From positions 14,517 to 78,516 of the forward strand of contig JAUQYB010000104.1 of assembly GCA_030837825.1 (NCBI GenBank): a stretch of 64,000 bases of DNA. The letters are read 5' to 3'. This DNA is from Albidovulum sp. GTDB taxonomy: Bacteria > Pseudomonadota > Alphaproteobacteria > Rhodobacterales > Rhodobacteraceae. Below the pieces are notes generated by a model. That model saw only the letters and a program-made list of their open reading frames with translations, had not been told where the DNA came from and made no database searches. A program made the translations under genes and the position numbers. Shown here in pieces: positions 51,805 through 60,942 of this stretch (within the stretch, counting starts at the first letter, position 1; every line of letters begins with the position of its first letter).

Positions 51805-52825
51805 TGGCGAAATCATCCTCTACAGCACCGAGGACGGACAGGCCGAGATTCAGCTCCGGGCCGTCAACGGGACCGTCTGGCTGACGCAAGCGCAGATGGC
51901 CGACCTGTTCGACACGACGAAGCAGAATATCAGCTTGCACCTTAACAACATCATCTCGGACGGGGAGCTTGCGCCGGAGTCAGTTGTCAAGGAATCCTTG
52001 ATACCTGCTGCGGACGGGAAGGCATACCGGACGAAGACCTACAACCTGGATGCGATCCTTGCGGTCGGGTACCGCGTGCGAAGCCCTCGCGGCGTGCAGT
52101 TCCGCCGCTGGGCCACCACCACGCTGAAGGAGTATCTCGTCAAGGGCTTCGTCATGAACGACGAGCGCCTGAAGGATCCCGCCTGGGACTACTTCGACGA
52201 ACTGCTGGAGCGCATCCGCGACATCCGGGCGTCCGAGGCGCGGTTCTATCAGAAGGTCCGCGACATCCTCGCCCTGAGCGAGGATTACGACGCCAAGTCG
52301 CCGACCGTGAACACCTTCTATGCAACGATCCAGAACAAGATGCTCTACGCGGTCACCAGCCACACGGCCGGCGAACTGATCCGCGCCCGGGCCAATCCAG
52401 ATCAGCCGAACATGGGGCTGACGACGTGGAAGAACGCCGACAGGGGGCGCCCGCTGCGCAAGTCCGACGTCGGCACGGCCAAGAACTATCTTGGTGAAGC
52501 CGAGATCCGGGAGCTCAACCTGATCGTCGAGACCTTCCTGAACACCGCCGAGCTGCGGGCCACGCGACGGCAGACCATGCGGCTGGCCGAGTGGGAGGGG
52601 GTGCTCGACACCTTCCTGACCTCGAACGAACTGCCGAAGCTGCAGGGCGCCGGTTCGATCTCGGCAGATGCAGCGAAGCGCATCGCCCACGATCGCTATG
52701 ACGCGTTCGACGCCAAGCGGAAGGACGCCGCGCGGCAGGCTGCGGCCGAGGTGGACGACTTCGAGGAGCTAAAACGCATCGCCGATGCCGCGAAGGCCGG
52801 GAAAAAGGGGCGTGGCGATGCGTGA
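51797..52825 (+). CDS. RhuM family protein
   Basis: 342 residues from ATG 51797 (an in-frame GTG at 51791 also exists). NGTVWLTQAQMADLFDTTKQ and NISLHLNNI form the N-terminal DNA-binding-like domain, and GYRVRSPRGVQFRRWATTTL is the RhuM signature. RhuM genes are commonly placed between hsdM and hsdS. The role is unclear (virulence-associated in Salmonella; perhaps accessory to restriction). It overlaps the hsdS start. Confidence 0.9.
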   Translation: MSDGEIILYSTEDGQAEIQLRAVNGTVWLTQAQMADLFDTTKQNISLHLNNIISDGELAPESVVKESLIPAADGKAYRTKTYNLDAILAVGYRVRSPRGVQFRRWATTTLKEYLVKGFVMNDERLKDPAWDYFDELLERIRDIRASEARFYQKVRDILALSEDYDAKSPTVNTFYATIQNKMLYAVTSHTAGELIRARANPDQPNMGLTTWKNADRGRPLRKSDVGTAKNYLGEAEIRELNLIVETFLNTAELRATRRQTMRLAEWEGVLDTFLTSNELPKLQGAGSISADAAKRIAHDRYDAFDAKRKDAARQAAAEVDDFEELKRIADAAKAGKKGRGDA

Positions 52826-54026
52826 TGGGTGGAGTAACAGGTGTCTGGGTGACTTAGGCGAGTGTAAAATCGGCCTAACCTATTCACCCGATGATGTGGT
52901 CGAGTCCGGAGGAACATTGGTTCTTCGCTCGTCAAACATCAGGGATGGGCGACTTGCCTACGACGACAACGTTTATGTCTCTTGCAAAGTGCCGAACGGC
53001 GCAATCGTTCGCGAGGGGGATATTCTCATCTGTGTCAGAAACGGCAGCAGGGCCCTGATCGGCAAGGCTGCGCGGATTGACGCACAAGCTGACGGGAGTG
53101 CCTTCGGAGCATTCATGGCCGTCTTTCGCAGCCAAATGAACGACTACGTCTTTCAACTTCTCAATACTGAGCAGTTCGTGAGACAAGTTCATCGCTCGCT
53201 CGGCGCGACGATAAACCAGATCACCAATGCGGATCTGAAATCATATCGGTTCCTATTCCCGCCAGTTCCCGAACAGCGTCGGATCTCAGAGCTGCTCCGA
53301 ACATGGGATACAGCGCTGGATAGGCTTTGCGCACTCCGCGCGGCGAAGGAACAACGCCTCGTAGGCCTTCGTGCAGCCCTCTTGTTCGGAGAGCTCCGCC
53401 TGAACGGCCAGCGGCGCAACTGGGCGCCGACGCGCCTCGGCGCTGTGACTCACGAACTTACCAAACGGAACGGGGCCAAGGGGCTTGGGCGCGACTTCGT
53501 CATGGGCGTCACGAAGGCCGAAGGCGTCGTCCCCATGCGGGAACAGACAATCGCTGGCGACATCAGCCGCTACAAGCGCCTGCCGCCGCGCGCCTTCGCC
53601 TACAACCCGATGCGCATCAACGTCGGCTCCATCGCCATGAACGAGCGCGAAGACGCGGTTCTGGTCAGCCCCGACTACGTGGTTTTCGCTTGTAACGCGG
53701 ACGGACTCGACCCCGACTATCTCGACCACCTGCGCAAGACGTCTTGGTGGGCCCACTACATCAACAGCGGCGGCTCGGGCAGCGTGCGGCAGCGGACCTA
53801 CTACGATGACCTCGCCGCGCTGAAACTGCCCCTGCCAGAACTCGACGAGCAAAAGGCCATCGCCGCCGTCCTGAACACCGCGCGCGCCGACCTGGCCGCG
53901 ACAGAGCGCGAGATCGAAGCCGTCACGCTGCAAAAGCGCGGCCTGATGCAGAAGCTCCTGACGGGCGAATGGCGCGTGCCGCTCGACCCCTCCGCAGCCA
54001 CCGAGGAGACCGAACATGCCGGATAA
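52818..54026 (+). CDS. hsdS: Type I restriction specificity subunit HsdS
   Basis: 402 residues from ATG 52818, overlapping the RhuM stop. Two target-recognition domains are each followed by a conserved helix: FLFPPVPEQRRISELLRTWD near residues 150-170 and LPLPELDEQKAIAAVLNTAR near 350-370. It sets the bipartite DNA site for HsdM and HsdR. The first domain is lower in GC than the second, which suggests domain exchange. It overlaps the next small gene by 11 bp. Confidence 0.92.
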   Translation: MRDGWSNRCLGDLGECKIGLTYSPDDVVESGGTLVLRSSNIRDGRLAYDDNVYVSCKVPNGAIVREGDILICVRNGSRALIGKAARIDAQADGSAFGAFMAVFRSQMNDYVFQLLNTEQFVRQVHRSLGATINQITNADLKSYRFLFPPVPEQRRISELLRTWDTALDRLCALRAAKEQRLVGLRAALLFGELRLNGQRRNWAPTRLGAVTHELTKRNGAKGLGRDFVMGVTKAEGVVPMREQTIAGDISRYKRLPPRAFAYNPMRINVGSIAMNEREDAVLVSPDYVVFACNADGLDPDYLDHLRKTSWWAHYINSGGSGSVRQRTYYDDLAALKLPLPELDEQKAIAAVLNTARADLAATEREIEAVTLQKRGLMQKLLTGEWRVPLDPSAATEETEHAG

Positions 54027-54246
54027 GAAGAACTACTGGACCCAGCAGCGCCCGGACGGGAAGTGGGAGTCCAAGCGCGAAGGCGCGACGCGCGCCAGCA
54101 AGGTCACGGACACCCAGTCCGACGCCTGGGCGCATTCGCGCGGGAAGGCCGCCGAAACCAAAGGGGAAGCTTTCCTGAAGGGCCGCGACGGCAAGATCCG
54201 TGAGCGGAACACCTATGGAAAAGACCCCTATCCGCCGAAAGGGTGA
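54016..54246 (+). CDS. DUF2188 family protein
   Basis: 76 residues; YWTQQRPDGKWESKREGATR and KGRDGKIRERNTYGKDPYPP match DUF2188. These small, highly charged proteins sit in restriction operons and near stress genes, with no known mechanism. The ATG lies 11 bp inside the hsdS gene. Confidence 0.88.
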   Translation: MPDKKNYWTQQRPDGKWESKREGATRASKVTDTQSDAWAHSRGKAAETKGEAFLKGRDGKIRERNTYGKDPYPPKG

Positions 54247-54249
54247 CGC

Positions 54250-55320
54250 ATGGCAGACCTCCTGACATTCGATGAAGCCATTGAGCATTCAGCGCAATTC
54301 AAGAAGCGGCACTTGTTGCTTGGCAACGGTTTCAGCATTGCCTGTCGTCCGAAGATCTTCACATACGGCTCGCTGTTTGAGCAGGCGGATTTTTCATCGG
54401 CGCCCCGCCTGCCTGCGGTATTTGACGCAGTCGGAACGACGGACTTCGAGCATGTCATCAAGATGCTGGAGGACGCTTCGCGTGTTGTCCCCGTCTATTC
54501 AAAGGAGGCAACGGAGGCGGCCGCTCAAATGGCCGCGGATGCCGAAGCCCTGAAAGATATCCTCATTCAGACGGTGGCCAACAATCATCCTAATATTCCG
54601 AATGAGATCAACGACGAGCAGTTCTGGGCGTGCCGACGGTTTCTGGCTCACTTCCTTGGGGATGGGAACAAAGACGGAAAGGTTTACACCCTAAACTATG
54701 ACCTCTTGCTCTACTGGACCTTGATGCACGAGGACATGGGTTTCGACGATCCCATCAGCCTTGCTGCCAACGATGGCTTTGGCCGCGACGAGGACACGGA
54801 GCCGGAATATGTGAACTGGATGGGCGAGAGCGGCGCGCACGGACAGCGCGTTCATTACCTCCACGGCGCTTTGCACCTGTTCGATGCTGGTGCGGAGCTC
54901 CAGAAATACACCTGGGTCAACACTGGGAAACCCCTGCTTGAGCAAGCTCGCGAAGCCATGGGAGCGCGCAAGTTCCCGCTTTTCGTAGCCGAAGGCAAAA
55001 GCAATCAGAAGCTGGCCAAGATCAAGCACAGCGCCTACTTGCACCATTCATACAAGAGCTTCTCCTCGCAAATGGGTCAGAGGAATGATGCGCTCTTCAT
55101 ATTTGGGCATAGCCTGGCCGAGAACGACCAGCACATTCTGAAGAAGATTGCTCGCGGCAAGATCGGGCAGATCTACGTCGGTCTCTATGGCGATCCCAAT
55201 AGTGATGGCAACAAGGCGATCAGGTCGGCTGCGAACGCCCTTGGGGCTCACCGTGATGAACGTGTCCCGCTGTCTGTTGCGTTCTTCGATGCCGGATCCG
55301 CCCAGGTGTGGGGGGCGTGA
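54250..55320 (+). CDS. DUF4917 family SIR2-like protein
   Basis: 356 residues. HLLLGNGFSIACRPK (20-34) is a Rossmann-type Gly motif, VYTLNYDLLLYW matches the T-x-N-Y-D motif of SIR2-like domains, and HYLHGALHLF and FIFGHSLAENDQHIL complete the pattern. Such proteins bind or cleave NAD in several defence systems. It stands 3 bp after DUF2188 and overlaps hsdR (TGATG), so it is a built-in member of the restriction operon. NADase activity is inference and no effector domain is attached. Confidence 0.8.
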   Translation: MADLLTFDEAIEHSAQFKKRHLLLGNGFSIACRPKIFTYGSLFEQADFSSAPRLPAVFDAVGTTDFEHVIKMLEDASRVVPVYSKEATEAAAQMAADAEALKDILIQTVANNHPNIPNEINDEQFWACRRFLAHFLGDGNKDGKVYTLNYDLLLYWTLMHEDMGFDDPISLAANDGFGRDEDTEPEYVNWMGESGAHGQRVHYLHGALHLFDAGAELQKYTWVNTGKPLLEQAREAMGARKFPLFVAEGKSNQKLAKIKHSAYLHHSYKSFSSQMGQRNDALFIFGHSLAENDQHILKKIARGKIGQIYVGLYGDPNSDGNKAIRSAANALGAHRDERVPLSVAFFDAGSAQVWGA

Positions 55321-58300
55321 TGGATCGAGGCCATGGGTTCGATACCCGCGAAAAACACCAGTCCCAGGTTCCGGCGCTGCAGCTGCTCGTGGCGCTCGGG
55401 TTCACCCCGCTCTCGCAAGAGGAAGCGCTGCGCCTCCGCGGCGGGCGCCTCCGGAACGTGGTGCTGGACGATGTGCTCGCCGAACAGCTCATGCGCATCA
55501 ACCGCTTCACGCATAGGGGCCGTGAGTACGGCTTCGACCTCGAGGACGCGCACGAGGCGATGCGGCGGCTCAAGCCCACGCCAGATCGGCTGAAGGGTCT
55601 GCGCGGCACGAACCAGGACATATACGACACGCTCGTCCTCGGCACGACGATTACGAAGTCCATCGACGGCGACTCGAAGAGCTACTCGTTCCGCTACATC
55701 GATTGGGACCGACCGGAGAACAACGTCTTCCATGTCAGTGCCGAGTTCTCGGTCGAGAGGACCGCGTCGAGCCAGACCAAGCGCTGCGACATCGTCGCGT
55801 TCGTGAACGGCATCCCGATCATGGTGATCGAGAACAAGCGGCCGACAGAGAGCCTGAAGAAGGCGGACAGCCAGCTGATCGGCTACCAGAACGAGGACAA
55901 CATCCCGCAGCTCTTCCACTTCGCTCAGCTGCTGATCGGCATGAACCGGAACGAGGCGCGCTACGCTACTGTCGGGACGCCGAGGAAGTTCTGGCAGACC
56001 TGGCGCGACGAGGAAGACACTGACGAGGCCATCGCGCCCTTTGCGAACCGCGTTCTCACCGGGGCGGAGAAGGACGCCATATTCTCCGGAGACTTCGCAG
56101 GCGCACGTGCATACTTCGACGCGATGGCCGCCGAAGGCGACCGCGCGGTCACGGTTCAGGACCGGACAGTCTACGCGCTATGCCGCCCCGAGCGGCTTCT
56201 CGATCTCATCCGTCGCTTCACGGTGTTCGATGGCGGTGTCCGCAAGGTCGCGCGCCATCAGCAGTTCTTCGGGATCCGGCGCGCCGTCGAGACGGTCAAG
56301 CAGCATGATATCAGCGGCGCCCGAAAGGGCGGCGTGATCTGGCACACGCAGGGTTCAGGCAAGTCGCTGACCATGGTGATGCTGGGGCGCTCGCTTGCCT
56401 TGGAACGCAGCATCGAGAACCCGCGGATCATCATCGTCACGGACCGCGACGATCTCGACAAGCAGATCAAGGACACCTTCAAGTCCTGCGACCTCGAGCC
56501 GGTCCGCGCGACGAGTGGGGCGCATCTTCTGGATCTCGTCCACAACAAGGCTCCGCTGGTCACCACAATCATCAACAAGTTCGACACGGCGCTGAAGAAC
56601 AGCAAGCTGGCGGACGAGGATCCGAACATCTTCGTACTAGTCGACGAGAGCCACAGGACGCAGACGGGGCGCTACGGCGGCCACAGCCAGTTCGCCGCCA
56701 AGATGCGGCGCCTTCTGCCCAAGGCCTGCTACCTTGGCTTCACCGGCACGCCCCTGCTGAAGAAGGAGAAGAACACGCTGTCGACCTTCGGGCGGCTGAT
56801 CCACCGCTACGCCATCGACGAGGCGGTCGCCGACGGTGCCGTCGTTCCGCTGCTGTACGAAGGACGGCTTGTCGAGCAGCAGGTCTCGGGCGCAGTCATC
56901 GACCGCTGGTTCGACAAGATCAGTGAGGGCTTGACTGACAGCCAGAAGGCCGACCTCAAGCGCAAGTTCTCCCGGATGGACGCGCTGTCGAAGACCGACC
57001 AGGCCATCCGAGCCAAGGCGTTCGACATCTCCGAGCACTATCGCCAGCACTGGCAGGGGACTGGCTTCAAGGCACAGCTCGTTGCTCCTTCGAAGGCGGC
57101 GGCGGTCCGCTTCAAGGAGGTTCTCGACGAGATCGGCCACATCTCGAGTGCGATCGTCATCTCCCCGCCGGACGAGAACGAGGGCAACGAGGAGGTAGAC
57201 CAGGAGTCCAAGGACCTCGTGCGCCGCTTCTGGTCGCAGATGATGGCGCGGTACAAGACCGAAGAGGAGTACAACCGCCAGATCATCGATGCCTTCAAGG
57301 GCTCCTGCGATCCGGAGATCCTGATCGTCGTTTCCAAGCTCCTCACCGGCTTCGACGCCCCCCGGAACACGGTGCTCTACGTCTGCAAGTCCCTGAAGGA
57401 ACACAACCTTCTCCAGGCGATTGCGCGCGTGAACCGTCTTTACGAGGATGGCGGCTCGGAGAAGCAGTTCGGTTTCATCGTCGATTACGAGGGGCTGCTG
57501 GGCGAGTTGGACAGCGCCCTGACGACGTACAGCGCCTTTGAGGGTTACGAGGCGGCCGACCTCGCAGGGACGGTCCATGACGTCCGCGAGGAGATCCGCA
57601 AGTTGCCCCAGCTGCACGACCAGCTCTGGGACCTCTTCAAGCCTGTGCGGAACAAGAAGGACATGGAGCAGTTCGAGCAGCATCTCGCTGACGAGGCTTT
57701 GCGCCATGAGTTCTACGCACGCCTCAAGGCATTCAGCCGGTGCCTGCACATCTCGCTCTCATCCGACAAGCTTTTCGATGTCTTCGACGAGGCCAAGGTC
57801 GATGCCCTGAAGCGCGACTGGAAGCAGTTCTCCGAACTCAAGCGCTCGGTCCAGCTTCGCTATCAGGAGACGGTGGATGTCGGAGAGTTCGAGCCGAAGA
57901 TCCAGAAGCTGCTCGATGACCACGTTGTGGCGATGCCGGCGGAGACCATCATCGAGGTGGTCAACATCAACGATCCCGATGCGTTGAAGGCTGTCGTCGA
58001 GGAGACTGGGGTCTCCGAGGCCTCGAGGGCCGACCGCATCGCCAGCGCGACCCGCCGGGCAATCACCGAGAAGATGGATGAGGACCCGACGTTCTACAAA
58101 CAGTTCTCAGAACTGCTCGAAGAGAGCATCCGTGCCTACCGCGAGAAACGGCTGTCCGAGCGCGAGTACCTGAACAGCGTCGTGGACCTCGCGAGCAAGG
58201 TGGCCCGCAAGGATCGGGGACGGGATGTTCCGGAAAGCATCCGAGGCGACGAGGATGCACAGGCGTTTTTCGGGATCCTGGACGGTCAGCTCAGGACCAA

Positions 58301-58547
58301 GGGAGACACGCTGGTTGGATGCGACGATGCCGCATCGATCGCACAACAGATCATCGACATCATCAAATCGCACCTGATCGTCGACATTTGGTCGAACGAA
58401 GTGGCCCAGAACAATCTACGCAACGCCATAGACGACTACTTCTTCGACGTTCTCCGCGACAAGCAAGGCATAGACCTCCCCGTTGAGGTGCTCGACGATC
58501 TCGAACTGAAGATCATGGACCTCGCCCGGGCCCGGTTCGCGGCATGA
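55320..58547 (+). CDS. hsdR: Type I restriction endonuclease subunit HsdR
   Basis: 1075 residues from ATG 55320. The PD-(D/E)XK nuclease has KRCDIVAFVNGIPIMVIENK near residues 155-175 (Asp and Glu-x-Lys). The SF2 translocase has VIWHTQGSGKSLTMVM (Walker A), FVLVDESHRTQTGRY (DExH) and GFTGTPLL. The C-terminal part is the helical HsdM-binding domain. It translocates unmodified DNA and cuts it. All catalytic motifs are intact, so restriction is likely functional. Confidence 0.95.
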   Translation: MDRGHGFDTREKHQSQVPALQLLVALGFTPLSQEEALRLRGGRLRNVVLDDVLAEQLMRINRFTHRGREYGFDLEDAHEAMRRLKPTPDRLKGLRGTNQDIYDTLVLGTTITKSIDGDSKSYSFRYIDWDRPENNVFHVSAEFSVERTASSQTKRCDIVAFVNGIPIMVIENKRPTESLKKADSQLIGYQNEDNIPQLFHFAQLLIGMNRNEARYATVGTPRKFWQTWRDEEDTDEAIAPFANRVLTGAEKDAIFSGDFAGARAYFDAMAAEGDRAVTVQDRTVYALCRPERLLDLIRRFTVFDGGVRKVARHQQFFGIRRAVETVKQHDISGARKGGVIWHTQGSGKSLTMVMLGRSLALERSIENPRIIIVTDRDDLDKQIKDTFKSCDLEPVRATSGAHLLDLVHNKAPLVTTIINKFDTALKNSKLADEDPNIFVLVDESHRTQTGRYGGHSQFAAKMRRLLPKACYLGFTGTPLLKKEKNTLSTFGRLIHRYAIDEAVADGAVVPLLYEGRLVEQQVSGAVIDRWFDKISEGLTDSQKADLKRKFSRMDALSKTDQAIRAKAFDISEHYRQHWQGTGFKAQLVAPSKAAAVRFKEVLDEIGHISSAIVISPPDENEGNEEVDQESKDLVRRFWSQMMARYKTEEEYNRQIIDAFKGSCDPEILIVVSKLLTGFDAPRNTVLYVCKSLKEHNLLQAIARVNRLYEDGGSEKQFGFIVDYEGLLGELDSALTTYSAFEGYEAADLAGTVHDVREEIRKLPQLHDQLWDLFKPVRNKKDMEQFEQHLADEALRHEFYARLKAFSRCLHISLSSDKLFDVFDEAKVDALKRDWKQFSELKRSVQLRYQETVDVGEFEPKIQKLLDDHVVAMPAETIIEVVNINDPDALKAVVEETGVSEASRADRIASATRRAITEKMDEDPTFYKQFSELLEESIRAYREKRLSEREYLNSVVDLASKVARKDRGRDVPESIRGDEDAQAFFGILDGQLRTKGDTLVGCDDAASIAQQIIDIIKSHLIVDIWSNEVAQNNLRNAIDDYFFDVLRDKQGIDLPVEVLDDLELKIMDLARARFAA

Positions 58548-59260
58548 CGCGCGAGTTGCACTGCATGCGTTACGGCGAGCAGGAGATCCGATACGAAATC
58601 GTCCGCCGCCCGAGGAAGACACTGGAGATTGCCGTCGAGCCGGATGCGTCGGTGGTGATCGCAGCCCCGGAAGACGCGACGCTGGAAGCCATAGAAGCCA
58701 AGCTGCGGAAGCGGGCAGCCTGGGTGACAAGGCAGCAACGGTACTTCTCACAGTTCCTGCCGCGGACGCCGGAGCGCAGGTTCGTCGCCGGAGAGACGCA
58801 TCTCTACCTCGGGCGCCAGTACCGGCTGAAGGTCGTGCCGCATGTGCAGGAAGGCGTGAAGCTGATCCGCGGCTTCATCGTCGTGCAGACTCATCGGCCG
58901 ACAAGGCCGGAAGTAACGCGCGAACTGGTCGATGCCTGGTACCGGGATCGGGCCCACATAAAGTTCCCGGAGCGGATCGAACTCTGTCTCGGTCTCTTCC
59001 CGGATCCCGAGACATTTCGGCCGAAGGGGCTCATCGTGCGCCAGACCAGGCAGCGATGGGGATCCATGTCTCCGGCAGGCCGCCTCCTGCTGAACCGCCG
59101 CCTCGTGCAGGCGCCTGTCGACGCCATCGACTATGTCATCACCCACGAGCTTTGCCATGTGGCCGAGCCACATCACGGCCCCGCATTCTTCGAGCTCCTC
59201 GACAAAGTGATGCCCGATTGGGAGCGTCGGAAACAGAGACTGGAACGGGCAATGGCCTGA
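58544..59260 (+). CDS. YgjP-like M48-type metallopeptidase
   Basis: 238 residues overlapping hsdR by 4 bp. RRPRKTLEIAVEPDASVVIA and RWGSMSPAGRLLLNRRLV are the YgjP/WLM signature, and YVITHELCHVAEPHHGPAFF supplies the zinc HExxH-type site (H-E-L-C-H). It regularly follows hsdR in type I operons. Its substrate is unknown; it might process HsdR or act as a protease in restriction alleviation. It is the last gene of the operon. Confidence 0.9.
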   Translation: MTRELHCMRYGEQEIRYEIVRRPRKTLEIAVEPDASVVIAAPEDATLEAIEAKLRKRAAWVTRQQRYFSQFLPRTPERRFVAGETHLYLGRQYRLKVVPHVQEGVKLIRGFIVVQTHRPTRPEVTRELVDAWYRDRAHIKFPERIELCLGLFPDPETFRPKGLIVRQTRQRWGSMSPAGRLLLNRRLVQAPVDAIDYVITHELCHVAEPHHGPAFFELLDKVMPDWERRKQRLERAMA

Positions 59261-59479
59261 GAACTTCCGAACCCGGTCGCGGCAGACGCAAACGCGACTC
59301 CAATTCAAGAAATTTCCGCGGCTTGAAATTTCCCTCTTTCTACAACAGCTTACAAGAAATTCACCAAATCCGCACAGTCATGAGGTCCGGAGAATATCGG
59401 CCCTGAGAGACCGCTCCTATGCCTCCTGGCGCAGGTGCCAGTGCTCAGCCCCTCCCGCATAACCCTCGAAAACAACGGG

Positions 59480-59500
59480 AAAATCCGGCCGCCGCCGGAT
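59480..59500 (-). terminator. Intrinsic terminator of the tRNA-Ser gene
   Basis: ATCCGGC and GCCGGAT (59500-59494 and 59489-59483 on the minus strand) form a 7-bp stem with a 4-nt loop, followed by TTTT, 27 bp after the CCA of the tRNA. It is well placed to end transcription of the tRNA. Confidence 0.65.
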
Positions 59501-59526
59501 GGGGAGAACGCTTTCGCGAGGGCAAG

Positions 59527-59616
59527 TGGCGGAGGAGGTGGGATTCGAACCCACGGTGGGCTTGCACCCACGTCGGTTTTCAAGACCGGTGCATTAAACC
59601 GCTCTGCCACTCCTCC
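59527..59616 (-). tRNA. tRNA-Ser (anticodon UGA)
   Basis: The minus strand gives the acceptor arm GGAGGAG / CTCCTCC, a D arm with GCAGAGCGG, the anticodon arm CGGTCTTGAAAACCG (TGA anticodon), a long variable arm with GTGGGTGCAAGCCCAC, the T arm TGGGTTCGAATCCCA, discriminator G and an encoded CCA (59527-59529). The long variable arm fits class II tRNA-Ser. The 3' end points toward the restriction island and prophage, a common integration site. Confidence 0.96.
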
Positions 59617-59850
59617 GGCAGCCGCCCCTTACTGCGCCTCGGGCGATTCTGAAAGCGGGACCGCGCTGAAATCCGCGCGGGGCGGGGGAGGCGGACTTTT
59701 CTTGCCCCGGCCGACCCGCTAGTATGGCCGCCAAGCGCGGCAACGGCGCGGGAATTCGGGCATGAAGCTCGGGCCGGCTTCCGGACGGAAGGCGGGCCCG
59801 CTTCTTGGGCAGGACGCGGGGCATCGGCCGCGCGGAAATTGGGGGCGAGG

Positions 59851-60924
59851 ATGACATTTCAGAGACAGGCGTGGCTCGGCGTTGCATGTGCGCTCGCGCT
59901 TTCGGGCTGCGTGGCCGGCACCGGGCCGGACGCGGCGGGCGACGAACCGGCCGCCGCGGGCGCGGCCTTCTCGCCGGTGTCGGTCGAGCGCGATGTCGAG
60001 GCGCCGCAGGTCTTCAACCTGACCGGACAGGGCCTCTGGGACGGACGGCCCTCGCTCGGCGGCGTCTGGGTGGCGCATTCGAGCGTCACCGACCCCGAGC
60101 GGGTGATCATCCGCAACCCGAAGAACGGCAAGTCGGTCGTGGGCGCGCTCTTCCGGCGTGAACGCGACATGCCGGGCCCGGGGCTGCAGGTCTCGTCCGA
60201 CGCGGCCGAGACGCTCGGAATGCTCGCGGGCCAGCCCGCCGACCTCAGCGTGGTGGCGCTCAGGCGCGAGGAGAAGCCGGTGCCGGCGGATGCCGAGATC
60301 GGCGCCGAGGACGCGGTGACGGAGGTCGCCGCGACGGCGCCTGCCGCCGCAGACGCCAGCGCAACGGCGGCCGCAGACGCCGGCGCCGCAGCGGGCGCGA
60401 CGGCGGCGGCAGGGGCTGCCGTGCCCGAGACAGCGGAGGCCGGTGCGGCCGCAGCGGCCCCGGCCGCCGCGGTCGTGGCGGAACCCGCGCCCAGGAAGAA
60501 GGCCGGCGGGCTCTTCGGTTTCCTCAGGAAAAAGCCCGCGGTCGCCGATGTCACCGCCGCGCCGGTCGCGGCGGGCGCCGGTGCCGGGGCGATCGACCAG
60601 ACGACGCTCGACCCGGTCGCCGCCTCGGCCGCCGCCGCCATCGACCGCGCCGAAGCCGGCGCCGCCGCGCCGGCACCCTCTGCCGCGGCGGTCAAACGCG
60701 GCTATATCCAGATCGGCATCTTCAGCCAGGAGGCCAACGCCAAACGCGCCGCCGACCAGATGGCGGCGGCCGGCATGGGTGCTGCGGTCCGCTCCGACCA
60801 GAGCAACGGCAAGACCTACTGGCGGGTGATCGTCGGCCCCGCCGCCTCGGTGGCCGAACGCGACGAGCTGGTGGCGCGTGTGAAGGGCATCGGCTATCCC
60901 GACGCCTATCCCGTCTCGAACTAG
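59851..60924 (+). CDS. SPOR-domain outer-membrane lipoprotein
   Basis: 357 residues from ATG 59851 (GGGGGCGAGG upstream). A lipoprotein signal ends at ALALSGC (residues 13-19). An Ala/Glu/Pro-rich low-complexity linker fills about residues 150-275. The C-terminal 76 residues are a SPOR domain (YIQIGIFSQEANAKRAADQM, WRVIVGPAAS) that binds denuded septal peptidoglycan. It lies 18 bp before a D,D-carboxypeptidase gene, so both act on peptidoglycan at division. RlpA proteins are related but no RlpA core is clear. Confidence 0.85.
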   Translation: MTFQRQAWLGVACALALSGCVAGTGPDAAGDEPAAAGAAFSPVSVERDVEAPQVFNLTGQGLWDGRPSLGGVWVAHSSVTDPERVIIRNPKNGKSVVGALFRRERDMPGPGLQVSSDAAETLGMLAGQPADLSVVALRREEKPVPADAEIGAEDAVTEVAATAPAAADASATAAADAGAAAGATAAAGAAVPETAEAGAAAAAPAAAVVAEPAPRKKAGGLFGFLRKKPAVADVTAAPVAAGAGAGAIDQTTLDPVAASAAAAIDRAEAGAAAPAPSAAAVKRGYIQIGIFSQEANAKRAADQMAAAGMGAAVRSDQSNGKTYWRVIVGPAASVAERDELVARVKGIGYPDAYPVSN

Positions 60925-60942
60925 AAGGAGCCCTGCCGCCCC

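Noticed and set aside
59309..59333. Two direct copies of GAAATTTCC beside the tRNA terminator region
   Set aside because: Isolated pair of a 9-mer containing a palindrome; no gene or element it clearly serves.
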